The position numbers and the translations under genes were made by a program. DNA of 50,923 nt. Origin: Streptomyces hilarionis (lineage in GTDB: Bacteria; Actinomycetota; Actinomycetes; Streptomycetales; Streptomycetaceae). The stretch is from assembly GCF_024539675.1 (NCBI RefSeq), contig NZ_JAHHIT010000073.1, positions 1 through 50,923 of the forward strand, given 5' to 3'. Shown here one piece after another: positions 24,619 through 33,011 of this stretch (its first letter is position 1; each line of letters starts with the position of its first letter). The notes below the pieces were generated by a model, which made no database searches, was not told the DNA's origin, and worked only from the letters and a program-made list of their open reading frames with translations.

Positions 24619-25551
24619 ATGGAGCCACGGCAGCTCGTCGTGTTGCGCGGTCGCCTGTGGATCAACCCCAGCGGGGATGCTCACGCATTGCAGTGCGTTG
24701 CGCGCACCAAGAGGGGCAGCCGTTGTCAGAACCCGGTTGAGTACGGGCAGCTGCTTGGTCTTCATGAGTTCCAGCTCGGCTCCGTCGGCTATGTCCAGGC
24801 GTACGGCTCCCTGAGCGCCGGCGAGACGGTCGATACTGATCGTTGGCTCGCCCAGCACTGCACACTCCACGACACCCCGGACGTCACCGACTGCGAGACA
24901 CCCGAACTACGCCGCTTCGACATCGTCCGGGATGCCGCCCACGTCCGGGCGCACCGCGTGGACGTCGCCCACGACGGCGAGCCAGTCGAGCGCGCGGAGG
25001 AAGCCGGTACGACGGGCGCACCGGGCGAGATCACCGGCAGCATTGCGGCGGTTTTCGAGGCTGCTGCTCGGCTTCGTCCGTGGCCCGGCTACATCAACGG
25101 CCACCAGTACGACGAGTGGTACATCGAGGCCACACCGGATCTTCTGCACACCCTGGCGCGTCTGTCACGCACGAGCCACGAGCGTGAGCTCGCCAGCTGG
25201 CTCGAGCAACTCTCGAAGCCGCTGTGCATGGAGCCCTTGGACCCTGTGCTGTCGTACGAGACCCTCCCGAAGACCTGGTGTTTCCGCCCCGTCCAGGCCC
25301 GGGACCTGCCGTGTGAACTGCACCGTCCCGAGCGCGCCGCGGACCTTGGACGCTGTACCTACGCGGGTCCCGAGGATCCCCGTATCTGCCGGATCGCTCC
25401 CCTCGTCGGTGGGGACCGGTGCGAGGATCACGCCGAGTGCTGCCGAGCCGTCAAGAAGGACGGTGAGGTCTGCAACCGGCGTTCCTGCTACGTCCCTCAA
25501 CATCGACAGGCATCGTCGCTGGAAGCGGTGGGAGAGCTGGCAGCGACGTGA
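24619..25551 (+). CDS. Hypothetical Cys-rich protein
   Basis: A 310-residue protein. The N-terminal part has CVARTKRGSRCQNPV and QHCTLHD, and the C-terminal part has CRIAPLVGGDRCEDHAECC and AVKKDGEVCNRRSC. These Cys/His patterns recall the short finger-like 'RCxxxxxxxxxCxxH' motifs often found in Streptomyces plasmid proteins. The middle is helical (IEATPDLLHTLARLSRTSHE). ATG 24619 has GGAG 8 bases upstream. Confidence 0.55.
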   Translation: MEPRQLVVLRGRLWINPSGDAHALQCVARTKRGSRCQNPVEYGQLLGLHEFQLGSVGYVQAYGSLSAGETVDTDRWLAQHCTLHDTPDVTDCETPELRRFDIVRDAAHVRAHRVDVAHDGEPVERAEEAGTTGAPGEITGSIAAVFEAAARLRPWPGYINGHQYDEWYIEATPDLLHTLARLSRTSHERELASWLEQLSKPLCMEPLDPVLSYETLPKTWCFRPVQARDLPCELHRPERAADLGRCTYAGPEDPRICRIAPLVGGDRCEDHAECCRAVKKDGEVCNRRSCYVPQHRQASSLEAVGELAAT

Positions 25552-25599
25552 TAGCAAGGCTCACGCCTGCCAGCTCTCGCCGGGCTCCAGACGTGCTCC

Positions 25600-25920
25600 A
25601 TGCGAGGCCCCGGCGTCCGGAGTCGTACATCCGCCGGACCGACGACTGCATTTCGGGGTCATTGAGGACCGCCGCGGCGATTCGCCGCCACGAGAGCTTG
25701 AGATCGTCACGGAGCCGGACGACCTGGAGGGCGAAGCGCCGTTCCAGCAGGGCCGTGCATACTGCGGCCTGCAGCGCGCTCTCCGGCGACGCCCCCTTCA
25801 GTCCCACGTCGTCGGGGTCACCGAGGGCCTCCAGCGCGTAGGCGAGCTGGTCGCCCTCGATGGCCGTCGCCAGGTAACCCTGGGGGGCGTCACCCTTCGG
25901 GTCCCAGGTGATCTCTGCGG
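25600..25920 (-). pseudogene. 5'-truncated hypothetical gene
   Basis: The frame reads EITWDPKGDAPQGYLATAIE, LAYALEALGDPDDVGLKGAS, LQAAVCTALLERRFALQVVR and LSWRRIAAAVLNDPEMQSSV, a believable helical protein with an HTH-like end. No start codon with context is found. Above 25920 the frame runs into unrelated sequence. It appears to be a gene body fused to other remnants. The open frame runs on to 25451, antisense to the 24619 gene. Confidence 0.45.
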
Positions 25921-26024
25921 TATGGCCGCGGGATGATCGCCCTGTACTTCCTCGCCCGCGCGCTCTGGGGCGCCGCCGACGACCAGGCCGTGCCCGTCGG
26001 CGAGGACACCGTGTCTCGGCTCGG

Positions 26025-26283
26025 GCCCGGCCGCAGCGCGGCCGGCCTCGGTCGCCGCGGCTTGGCGGCGACGCTGCACGCGGGCCTGCTCGATCGGTGC
26101 CGGCGCATCGTCGGAAGGCCGCTCGGGGAATGCGCGGCGGGACAGCTCCCGCATCGCCCGGTTCTGCCGCTCTACCGCCGCCGCGATGCCCGGCTCCACG
26201 CGGGAGGGCCGGGCTACCTCCTGGTGCGTGGTGAGCGCCTGGGCGAAGCCGGCCGACTCCATCTCGCGCGTCTTCACCGGCCC
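26025..26283 (-). pseudogene. Fragment of a dciA-like gene (C-terminal extension)
   Basis: The translation VKTREMESAGFAQALTTHQE, then VERQNRAMRELSRRAFPE and APIEQARVQRRRQAAATEA, closely parallels the C-terminal extension of the dciA-like protein at 29412-30299 (VKTRQEASPGFHQALAAHQA, VERQTRAMRELSRRAFPE). The DUF721 domain itself is absent, so this is a broken duplicate. Confidence 0.75.
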
Positions 26284-26382
26284 GCGGAGCATTTGGTGCG
26301 GCGGCCGCAGCCTCCGGCGCAATCCGGCGCGGGCGCGGCCAGTACTGTACCAACGGCGACGTCGACAGCAGCGGGGGGAGAC

Positions 26383-26931
26383 GTGGCGAAGTTTCGAGCC
26401 GCATCCCATGACCACGCACGATCCGTATGTGGCGCAGAGACCTGTCTGCCCTCAACGCAGAAGGTAAATCCCTGTTACGCGGCCTGGCTTGAGCGGTCGC
26501 TGGATGCTCTCGATCAATCCCCCACGGACCGTGAACAAAGCGTGTGGGCCGACGCCTTGGCTGAAGAAGTGCGGGCCGCCTACCCAGGCGTGCACCTCAG
26601 CCTCAGCGTCAGTAGGGGATATCTCCTCCTGTTCTTGATCACTATTCCGAACGCCGAGCGAGGCAACGGACTCGGCACGCGCGTCATGCAACACCTCATC
26701 TCCGCAGCCGACCAGCGCGGTATAGCAATGACGCTCAACCCGACCGACAACTTCGGCGCGGATCTGGACCGACTGCAAGACTTCTACCGACGATTTGGCT
26801 TCATCACCAACAAGTGGTGCGGTGAGATTGGTGCCAGCGGGGAAAGCATGATCCGCGTACCGCGCAACTCTAGTGCGGCAGCGGACAACCCCGCATGCTC
26901 CAGCAGTTGCTGTCAGGAGAGCACGGTCTAA
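26383..26931 (+). CDS. GNAT-family N-acetyltransferase
   Basis: A 182-residue protein. The acetyl-CoA binding motif is NAERGNGLGTRVMQHLI (R/QxxGxG pattern), followed by a beta strand (GIAMTLNPT) and the family's C-terminal LQDFYRRFGFI block. The N-terminal 45 residues are poorly conserved. GTG 26383 has GGGGGGAG just before it. The frame is open upstream to 25933, but that part is antisense to other remnants. The substrate cannot be predicted. Confidence 0.7.
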   Translation: MAKFRAASHDHARSVCGAETCLPSTQKVNPCYAAWLERSLDALDQSPTDREQSVWADALAEEVRAAYPGVHLSLSVSRGYLLLFLITIPNAERGNGLGTRVMQHLISAADQRGIAMTLNPTDNFGADLDRLQDFYRRFGFITNKWCGEIGASGESMIRVPRNSSAAADNPACSSSCCQESTV

Positions 26932-26973
26932 AGAAGCGCCCGCGCTTCGCACGCCGGCTGATCAGTCGATGAC

Positions 26974-27215
26974 ATGCACGGTTACGTACATGTCAACGCC
27001 CTGGTCCTGTTCAACGTCCGGTACATGGACGCCGCCGTCGACCAGCTCCGCGCCGACGGTTCGAGGTCCGAGAAGAGGACGTCGCCCGGCTCTCCCCGTT
27101 CGTCCGGCACCACGTCAGCATGCTCGGCCAGTTACTCCCTCCAGGTCCCGGACCTGCCCGGCGGCCTGCGGCCCTTGCGCGAACGGCCGCCGACGAGGAA
27201 CAGGCGCCGGCGAGG
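26974..27215 (+). pseudogene. Tn3-family transposase, C-terminal remnant
   Basis: HGYVHVNALVLFNVRYMDAA and VDQLRADG, then in the next frame FEVREEDVARLSPFVRHHVS and MLGQ, then back in the first frame YSLQVPDLPGGLRPLRE. Together these are the tail of a Tn3-family DDE transposase. A stop at 26959 and two compensating frameshifts show that it is dead. No terminal inverted repeat was recognised nearby. Confidence 0.75.
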
Positions 27216-27319
27216 GCCGGTCGGGCGGAAAGTCGGACCGGCCCGTATGCGGGCCTGCATCGTTGTTCCGTACAGGCAGCGTCCGCCCGAGGGCGCCGGC
27301 GAGGATGAGGGAGACGAAG

Positions 27320-27943
27320 ATGACCGGAGCGGTCGCCCCGGAAGTGCGGGCCGCGCAGCGGCGGATCGTCAGCACGATCAACGCGTCCGGGAAGCTGAAC
27401 GGCGACGGGCTCGCCCTGTGGCGGGAGGTCAACTGCGGCGAATGGAAGGCCACGGCCGGAGACATCAGCAAAGACCTGGACCTGCTCCAGGTCCCACACA
27501 CGATCGTGACGGCCTTCCGCTTCCCACTCGCCTCCTCCTACAGCAAGGCCATGCGCGAGGGCGAGGAAGTCCGCATCCTGTGCAAGGACCTGCCCCACTT
27601 GTTCCCCTGGATGCCGTCGCTGGAGCAGACCGTCGCCGACATCCCCGCCGACGCCCCGCGCTGGGACTTCACGGTGTTCCAGCCCCGGGCCGACGGCATG
27701 ACCATCGCTGTCATGCGGCTGTCGGCAGAGTGGCCCGCCTGGTCGAAGAAGCAGGCCCGCGCCGCCCGGCTGGTCTGCGTGGAGTGCGACTACGACCTGC
27801 GCGACAAGGCCGAGGACCGGGCACCGTTCGACATCCGTCTGTCCGAGCAGCCCAAGAGGCGGCGGCTGGTGTGCGGGAAGTGCTGTAACGACGGCGTCGA
27901 CGAGATGCAGCGCCCAGCTGCGCTCGCCGGAGTACCGTCGTGA
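27320..27943 (+). CDS. Hypothetical protein with C-terminal zinc ribbon
   Basis: A 207-residue protein: EVRAAQRRIVSTINASGKLN, EWKATAGDISKDLDLLQVPH, MREGEEVRILCKDLPHLFPW and a C-terminal CVECDYDLRDKAED ... CGKCCNDG double-knuckle zinc ribbon. GGGAG stands 6 bases before ATG 27320. It is coupled to the next gene by GTGA overlap. Unknown function. Confidence 0.65.
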   Translation: MTGAVAPEVRAAQRRIVSTINASGKLNGDGLALWREVNCGEWKATAGDISKDLDLLQVPHTIVTAFRFPLASSYSKAMREGEEVRILCKDLPHLFPWMPSLEQTVADIPADAPRWDFTVFQPRADGMTIAVMRLSAEWPAWSKKQARAARLVCVECDYDLRDKAEDRAPFDIRLSEQPKRRRLVCGKCCNDGVDEMQRPAALAGVPS

Positions 27944-28227
27944 CGGCCGTCGAGGCGGCCACGGACCGGCTGCTGATCGCGGAGCTGGTGGGAGTGCTGA
28001 ACGACGCCGAGCACTACAACTCCCGCCGCTCCACGACCGACAGTCGCCTGGACTACCTGGAGCGCCGGGCGGCGCTGCTGCACCGGCTCGTCGACGCCGT
28101 CGGCGACGAGTCCTCCCGCTACCTCGCCCAGGACGCCGAGGACCGGGCCGAGGACCTGCGCGCCAGGGCCGAGGCCATGGCGCGGGAGTGCGGCGACCCG
28201 CCTCCCGCACCGCGCCGGCCCCGATAA
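27940..28227 (+). CDS. Small helical protein
   Basis: A 95-residue, strongly helical acidic protein (DRLLIAELVGVLNDAEHYNS, LDYLERRAALLHRLVDAVGD, DAEDRAEDLRARAEAMARE) with heptad character. GTG 27940 overlaps the upstream stop, so it is co-translated with the zinc-ribbon protein and may bind it. Confidence 0.6.
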   Translation: MTAVEAATDRLLIAELVGVLNDAEHYNSRRSTTDSRLDYLERRAALLHRLVDAVGDESSRYLAQDAEDRAEDLRARAEAMARECGDPPPAPRRPR

Positions 28228-28231
28228 GCGC

Positions 28232-28912
28232 TCAGGCGCCGAGGAAGAGCTGAGGCAGCCCGGCCACCATCTCCAGCGCCGCCGCGTAGTTGGACCGGGC
28301 CTGCTTCACCAGTTTCACGTCCGCCACCAGCTCCGGGTAAAGCTCGCGGGCGCCCTTGCCGCGCTTCTCGTACACGGCCCGCAGCTCCTTCTCGGCATCC
28401 TCGACGCTGGTGTAGCGGTGCGGCCACCTCTCCCGGGCCCCCCGGAGGGTAATGGCCTCCCTCGAACAGGTCAGGCAGACCTTGACGTCTTCGATCGTGG
28501 TGATCAGCTCTTCGTCGCGGATCAGGCCGAAGACCTTTCCCTCGAAGAAGTCACTGGCCCCCAGATGGGTCTCCAGCAGGCAGGCATCCAGGAACGCCGT
28601 GCCCGCCTGCGAGCGCGGCGAGTACACCCCGTCCCGCAGGTGCCAGGGCGCGTCCTCCAGCCGCTTCGGCGCCACCCAAACGAATAACTCGCCGTCGTGC
28701 TCGTGCAGGACGTGCCAGTGCGGCCTGCGCCGGGCGTCGTGGCAGCACTTCGGGTCCACCACACGGCCCCAGGGGCGGCCTACCACCGCGCTGTCGGGCT
28801 CGGTCAGCATCGAGCGCTGCGGCAGCTGGCTGTAGACCCCCTTCGGCATCCGCTTGCCGTTCACCGACAGGGTTTTGATCGTGACGGACGACTCCCTGAT
28901 TCCCAGTTCCAC
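28232..28912 (-). CDS. Hypothetical protein
   Basis: A 226-residue protein: GRVVDPKCCHDARRRPHWHV, HDGELFVWVAPKRLEDAPW, DFFEGKVFGLIRDEELITTI, KVCLTCSREAITLRGARERW and a helical C-terminus. The Cys/His residues (CCHDARRRPHWH) could bind a metal. No family recognised. Start uncertain (GTG 28912, GTG 28861 or ATG 28849). Confidence 0.55.
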   Translation of the reverse strand: MELGIRESSVTIKTLSVNGKRMPKGVYSQLPQRSMLTEPDSAVVGRPWGRVVDPKCCHDARRRPHWHVLHEHDGELFVWVAPKRLEDAPWHLRDGVYSPRSQAGTAFLDACLLETHLGASDFFEGKVFGLIRDEELITTIEDVKVCLTCSREAITLRGARERWPHRYTSVEDAEKELRAVYEKRGKGARELYPELVADVKLVKQARSNYAAALEMVAGLPQLFLGA

Positions 28913-29009
28913 AACCGGTCAACGCCGCCGCCCCCACCAGGAGGCGGGCCGTCGGGCCGGGTCGCCCGTTCGGCCCAGGCCGATGGCTCAGCGCCTCGCG
29001 TCGCCCGGG

Positions 29010-29105
29010 GCGAGGAGGCTGGTGGCCGCCGTTCTTCTTCGCCGCCTCCCGGGCCGCGACCAGGGCCTGGCGCGCGAGGTCGACCCCGCTCAGCTCGGTA
29101 CTCAC
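29010..29105 (-). pseudogene. dciA-like gene fragment, N-terminal part
   Basis: MSTELSGVDLARQALVAARE, then AAKKNGG, matches the start of the intact dciA-like protein (GLSGVDLARVALHQAREAAK). The similarity ends after about 27 codons and the frame runs into unrelated sequence. Confidence 0.7.
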
Positions 29106-29170
29106 ACGATCACCGCCCAGGCAGCCTCGCCGTTCAGCGAGCGCGCGGCGAGCTCCGGCAGTCGGTCCGC

Positions 29171-29383
29171 TCAGGGCGCGGCCGCGGCCGGCTCGGTGCG
29201 GGCGGCGGCCTGCTCGCGCAGCTGCTCCAGCACGTGCAGGGCGCGGACGTTCGAGTCGGGCACGCGCTCGTTGGCTGCCACGATCAGCTTCGGCGCGCTC
29301 CAGCGCAGCTACGTGCCGACGGCTGGGGCATCGGGGACGACGTCCAGGCGGCCAGTGTCCGCGTCGAACGCCACGGCCTGCAA
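29171..29383 (-). pseudogene. dciA-like gene fragment, C-terminal part of the DUF721 domain
   Basis: LQAVAFDADTGRLDVVPDAP, then AVGT, an in-frame TAG, then LRWSAPKLIVAANERVPDSN and VRALHVLEQL. It corresponds to VQAVAFHAETGQLDLRPDSP and LRLISSRIVTAANDAVG of the intact protein. It begins only about 30 bases past the stop of the intact gene, so it is the remains of a tandem copy. Confidence 0.7.
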
Positions 29384-29411
29384 CCGCGGTGAAGTGGGCC
29401 TACGCGCCCCG

Positions 29412-30299
29412 TCATGCGGTGGTGCGCAGCGGGAGGGGCGCGGCGGGGACCAAGGCAGCGGTCCCGGCCTGCCGGGCGGCACGTTCCGTGCGGGCCCGCC
29501 GGAGGGCTGCTGCCTCGGTGGCGGCGGCTTCACGGCGGCGCTGGAGGTGGGCGGCGCTGATCGGAGCCGGCGCATCGTCGACAGCAGCCTCCGTCTCTGG
29601 AAATGCCCTCCGACTGAGCTCGCGCATCGCCCTGGTCTGCCGCTCGACAGCTTCCGTGATCCCCGGGTCCGGCCGCTGGGCGGGGGTGACGGCCTGGTGC
29701 GCGGCGAGCGCCTGGTGGAAGCCGGGCGACGCCTCCTGCCTGGTCTTCACCGGCGCCTCGGGCGCTGCCGCGGCCTTCGAGGCGGCGGCCGGCTCCCGGA
29801 GCGCCGGGGCGGTCGCGCCCACGGCCAGGACGCGGACGGTGCGGACCGTCTGAGTGCCGACCGCGTCGTTCGCCGCGGTGACGATCCGGGAACTGATCAG
29901 GCGCAGCTGGGTCGCGTATGCGGGTGAGTCCGGGCGCAGGTCCAGCTGGCCGGTCTCCGCGTGGAAGGCGACCGCCTGGACGTGCGCGGCCAGCTTCGGG
30001 GAGAGGCCGGCCGCGATGTCCGGCCACTGGGCCAGGATGCTTCCGCCGGCGGCCGGGATGTCCCAGGCCCGGTCGGCCATCAGGCCCTGGAGAACGGCGG
30101 CGAACCCGGTCGGCTCCCGGCCGTCGCGCCGCACCGGCGTCCCGGTCCGGCGCTTCGCCTTGCGGGTGCCGGACTCGCCGCGGGCCTTGGCGGCCTCGCG
30201 CGCCTGGTGCAGTGCGACCCGGGCCAGGTCGACGCCCGACAGTCCCGAGGCCGGCTGCTCGTTGCTGGTGGTGGTGGTGTTCAGGGTTTCGGTCATCAC
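29412..30299 (-). CDS. DciA-like (DUF721) helicase-loader protein
   Basis: A 295-residue protein. Residues about 20-145 form a DUF721/DciA domain: SGVDLARVALHQAREAAKAR, RRDGREPTGFAAVLQGLMAD, ILAQWPDIAAGLSPKLAAHV, DSPAYATQLRLISSRIVTAA. DciA loads the replicative helicase DnaB in most bacteria, and chromosomal Streptomyces copies lie beside recF. This one has an extra C-terminal region of about 140 residues (HQALAAHQAVTPAQRPDPGI, VERQTRAMRELSRRAFPE, a basic helix) not usual in DciA. It starts 6 bp after the winged-helix gene stop, so the two form an operon that looks like a plasmid initiation module. Confidence 0.75.
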   Translation of the reverse strand: MMTETLNTTTTSNEQPASGLSGVDLARVALHQAREAAKARGESGTRKAKRRTGTPVRRDGREPTGFAAVLQGLMADRAWDIPAAGGSILAQWPDIAAGLSPKLAAHVQAVAFHAETGQLDLRPDSPAYATQLRLISSRIVTAANDAVGTQTVRTVRVLAVGATAPALREPAAASKAAAAPEAPVKTRQEASPGFHQALAAHQAVTPAQRPDPGITEAVERQTRAMRELSRRAFPETEAAVDDAPAPISAAHLQRRREAAATEAAALRRARTERAARQAGTAALVPAAPLPLRTTA

Positions 30300-30305
30300 G
30301 GCCTC

Positions 30306-31769
30306 CTACCGGCGTGCGACGGTCATGTGGTTGGTGCTGCTGATCAGCTTGCGTACGCGCCGCACCAGGTCAGCGCCGTAGATCTGCTCAGCGCCAGCCG
30401 GGCCGAGGGTGTCGAGCGTCATGACGACCTGGTCGGGCCTGCCGAGCATGTACTCCTGCCAGGCCACGTCCCGGAGCTCCGTGAGCGCTTCCTCGTCGGG
30501 CACGTCGGGGCCGGTCTCGCCCGCGTCCTGGTGGCTGGCCGCGGGGTCGTACTGCGGCTGCTTCGGGGTGAAGGCATCGGCGACCAGGCGGCGCACGGAC
30601 TTGCTGCGCGGCGGCGTCCAGTCGCCCTCCCACTCCTGGTGGCGGGCCTGCTCAGCGCGGCGGGAGTCCCGGTACGCCTGGACGGCGCGCTCCCGGCCTT
30701 CCTCGGTCGGCCACAGCGCCACCGCACCCTTCAGCCGCCCGGCGAGGAACCCGGACGGGCGGTGGACGATACCCGGGGCGTCGCCGCAGTCCAGGAACGC
30801 GATCACCTGGTCGGCCGTCCAGCCCGCGTCCGCAACCTCCTTGAGGATCCAGGCGATCCGGGGCACCGCAGCGCGGCCCATCCACGGCACCCATCGGATC
30901 AGCTCCGAGGCCAGCTGGAAACGGCGCCCGACGCTGTTGAGCTTCCGGCGGCCGCGCTTGACCTTCTTCGGGGTGGGGGAATCGCTCTGCCCGCGTGCGA
31001 GCTTGCTCTCAGGGGGGAAGGAAGTAGTACCCGCAGCAGAAGACGCTGAGGTACCCACCTGCATTGGGGTGCAACGGACCTCATCCGAAACAACCGTCGC
31101 AACCCCCTGCACAGCTCCCTTCCGGGAACCCCTCGCCGGGGCCTTCGACGACGTCTTCGAGCGCGGCTTGCGCACCTTCCGCGACGCCTTCTTCGCCAGC
31201 TTCGCCATCAGCTCCCGGCCCGCCTCCGCGATCCCGGACGCCGCCCGCATGTACTCCGGCGCGGTGTCGTCCCGCAGTACCGTGCGGATGCCCAGCGCGA
31301 TGTCGAACTCGGGCGGGACCATCCGCGCGAACTCCGACGCCTGCGCCGCCTCACCACGCACCCGAGTGCCGCGCACGACGTACGCGAGCAGCCCGGCCTC
31401 CCGCAGCATCCCCAGGTGGTACTCCACCGACCGCTCCGACAGCCCGGTGCGGCGCACCAGGTACTCGATCCCCGGACGGCACGGGAACAGCTCCGCCAGC
31501 TCCTGAGCGACGCGCACCGTCGTCGGCCCGAAGCTGCGAGGGCCATGCGACCGGTGCCGCCGCGGCTTGTAGAGCCCGGACCCGGCGACCCAGTGGACCG
31601 CCTGCATCCAGGAGTAGCCCTCCCCCGCGATCCGGCCCGACGACGTCGACAGCCACTGCGACGCCTCCGGCACGAACAGCAAGGGCAGCACGGTGACCGC
31701 GTCGGCATCGTCGACCGACGGACGCGGGGCGGGCAGCATCACGGCGGCCGGCGCCGCCACGGCGCTCAC
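30306..31769 (-). CDS. Winged-helix replication-type protein of Streptomyces plasmids
   Basis: A 487-residue protein. Residues about 79-140 are a winged helix (SFGPTTVRVAQELAELF, LVRRTGLSERSVEYHLGML, REAGLLAYVVRGTRVRG). Then come a basic linker (about 192-222), KRGRRKLNSVGRRFQLASEL and RAAVPRIAWILKEVADAGWT, and a C-terminal EWEGDWTPPRSKSVRRLV block. Proteins of this layout, usually labelled transcriptional regulators, recur in Streptomyces plasmids and integrative elements (from memory). Its pairing with a DciA-like loader suggests an origin-binding initiator, which is inference. It probably reads from the 31770-32597 region. Confidence 0.65.
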   Translation of the reverse strand: MSAVAAPAAVMLPAPRPSVDDADAVTVLPLLFVPEASQWLSTSSGRIAGEGYSWMQAVHWVAGSGLYKPRRHRSHGPRSFGPTTVRVAQELAELFPCRPGIEYLVRRTGLSERSVEYHLGMLREAGLLAYVVRGTRVRGEAAQASEFARMVPPEFDIALGIRTVLRDDTAPEYMRAASGIAEAGRELMAKLAKKASRKVRKPRSKTSSKAPARGSRKGAVQGVATVVSDEVRCTPMQVGTSASSAAGTTSFPPESKLARGQSDSPTPKKVKRGRRKLNSVGRRFQLASELIRWVPWMGRAAVPRIAWILKEVADAGWTADQVIAFLDCGDAPGIVHRPSGFLAGRLKGAVALWPTEEGRERAVQAYRDSRRAEQARHQEWEGDWTPPRSKSVRRLVADAFTPKQPQYDPAASHQDAGETGPDVPDEEALTELRDVAWQEYMLGRPDQVVMTLDTLGPAGAEQIYGADLVRRVRKLISSTNHMTVARR

Positions 31770-32597
31770 CGGACCGCCCGGACGTACGAGACAGAGATCA
31801 TCCCGGCAGCCTTGCGCGGACCGCCTGTGGACAGAGGCCGGGAACCGGCAAGAGCGCCGATCCCTCCCGCCGGGCGGGCAACAATCTTGGAAACCGTCCC
31901 GCCAGACGGGAAGCCGCCCCTGCTGGCGCCACCGTCGACGTTGTGGATGATCTCCGCGCGCGGGTGCATGAGCGGGGCGGCCGACGCAGCGACCCAGCCC
32001 ATCGAGGCCGCTCCGAAACCGCTGCTCTTGTAGCTTCCTACCGGAAATCTAACTTTCGGCAGGAAACGGATCTTTAGTGCGAACTGGTATGTGAATTTCG
32101 TGGGGCGGGACACATTGCGGGTGCGTACCGGACGAAACCGGGCACGCTCTACATGACAGGGGACACCGCTGTCGTGCACTATGGCGATACCGACCTTCCA
32201 TATGGATCAACGCAGAGGGGCCCCTTGGCCGGGGCCGATCTCGATGGCTCGTTTGGCGGGACAGGTCAGCCCCCTCCGTGAGGAGCGGGCGACAGTACGA
32301 AGGCCAGAGGCGGATCTCCTTCCGTGGATGGACTTGGTGCTGGTGTTCCGAAAGCCCTTGGCGGGGCCTCGGAACGAACCGCGAAGCCCCTTGGCGGGGG
32401 CCCGCGGGTACTGCATGGCCCTGATAAGGGGCCGACTGGAAAAGAGCGGCTTGATAAGCCGCGGCTCAGGACCGGCGGGAACCGGGATCTGAGCGGACCG
32501 CTCTGGTGGGGGATCGCCAGGCGGTAGACGGGCCGCGCGGGGCCGAAGGGGATGGCTAGTCCACCTGTGATGGCGCGCGCGGCCGATGGCCACTAGG
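31770..32597. other. Long non-coding region upstream of the winged-helix/dciA operon, candidate origin
   Basis: About 830 bases with no convincing gene. 32030-32130 is AT-rich for this DNA and has an imperfect inverted repeat (TTCCTACCGGAAA / TTTCGGCAGGAA, 32033-32063). CCCTTGGC(G/C)GGGGCC-type repeats occur near 32222, 32356 and 32392. GCGGCTTGATAAGCCGC at 32446-32462 is a short palindrome. It fits an origin or control region for the operon to its left. Confidence 0.45.
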
Positions 32598-32903
32598 TCA
32601 TCCCGACCCCCCTTCGGAGGTCGGCGTCGGCATGCCCTCATCCGCATTCGCGGCTTCGGGAAAGCGTTCCGCGAGGCCCTTGAGGAGACGCAGGTAGTTC
32701 TCGCGGTGCGGGCGTCGGGGGCTGGTCTGGCCCAACTCCCAGCGTGTGACTGCGACCCTCTTCACGCCCACGGCGTCCGCGACATCCTGCTGGGTGAGGC
32801 CGGCCGCGAGGCGCAGCTTCGCGCGCACGTGCGGGGGTGGCAGCACCTCGGGCAGGCCGTTCAGCAGGGCGTCGACCCGCTGCGAGCGGTCCGAGTCGGA
32901 CAT
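32598..32903 (-). CDS. XRE-family HTH regulator
   Basis: A 101-residue protein with a Cro/C1-type helix-turn-helix at about residues 27-62 (KLRLAAGLTQQDVADAVGVK, RVAVTRWELGQTSPRR), then LRLLKGLAERFPEA. ATG 32903 has GGAAGG 7 bases upstream. It is divergent from the HAD gene, with a 108-bp shared promoter region. Confidence 0.8.
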   Translation of the reverse strand: MSDSDRSQRVDALLNGLPEVLPPPHVRAKLRLAAGLTQQDVADAVGVKRVAVTRWELGQTSPRRPHRENYLRLLKGLAERFPEAANADEGMPTPTSEGGSG

Positions 32904-33011
32904 AGCCAAGCCTTCCATGATCGTTGTAACCATGAAAGATACACGATCTGATCTCCGTTTGGGAGAAGTGGTTGGCGCGAGCTGAGCCCCGCCCTGCGCC
33001 CGGTAGGGTCC

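Noticed and set aside
27011..28210. 399-codon minus-strand frame
   Set aside because: It is antisense to two coupled genes with good starts and to the transposase remnant.
31766..32492. Frames on both strands in the region before the winged-helix gene
   Set aside because: Irregular codon use, no ribosome binding sites and many short repeats. Better explained as a control or origin region.
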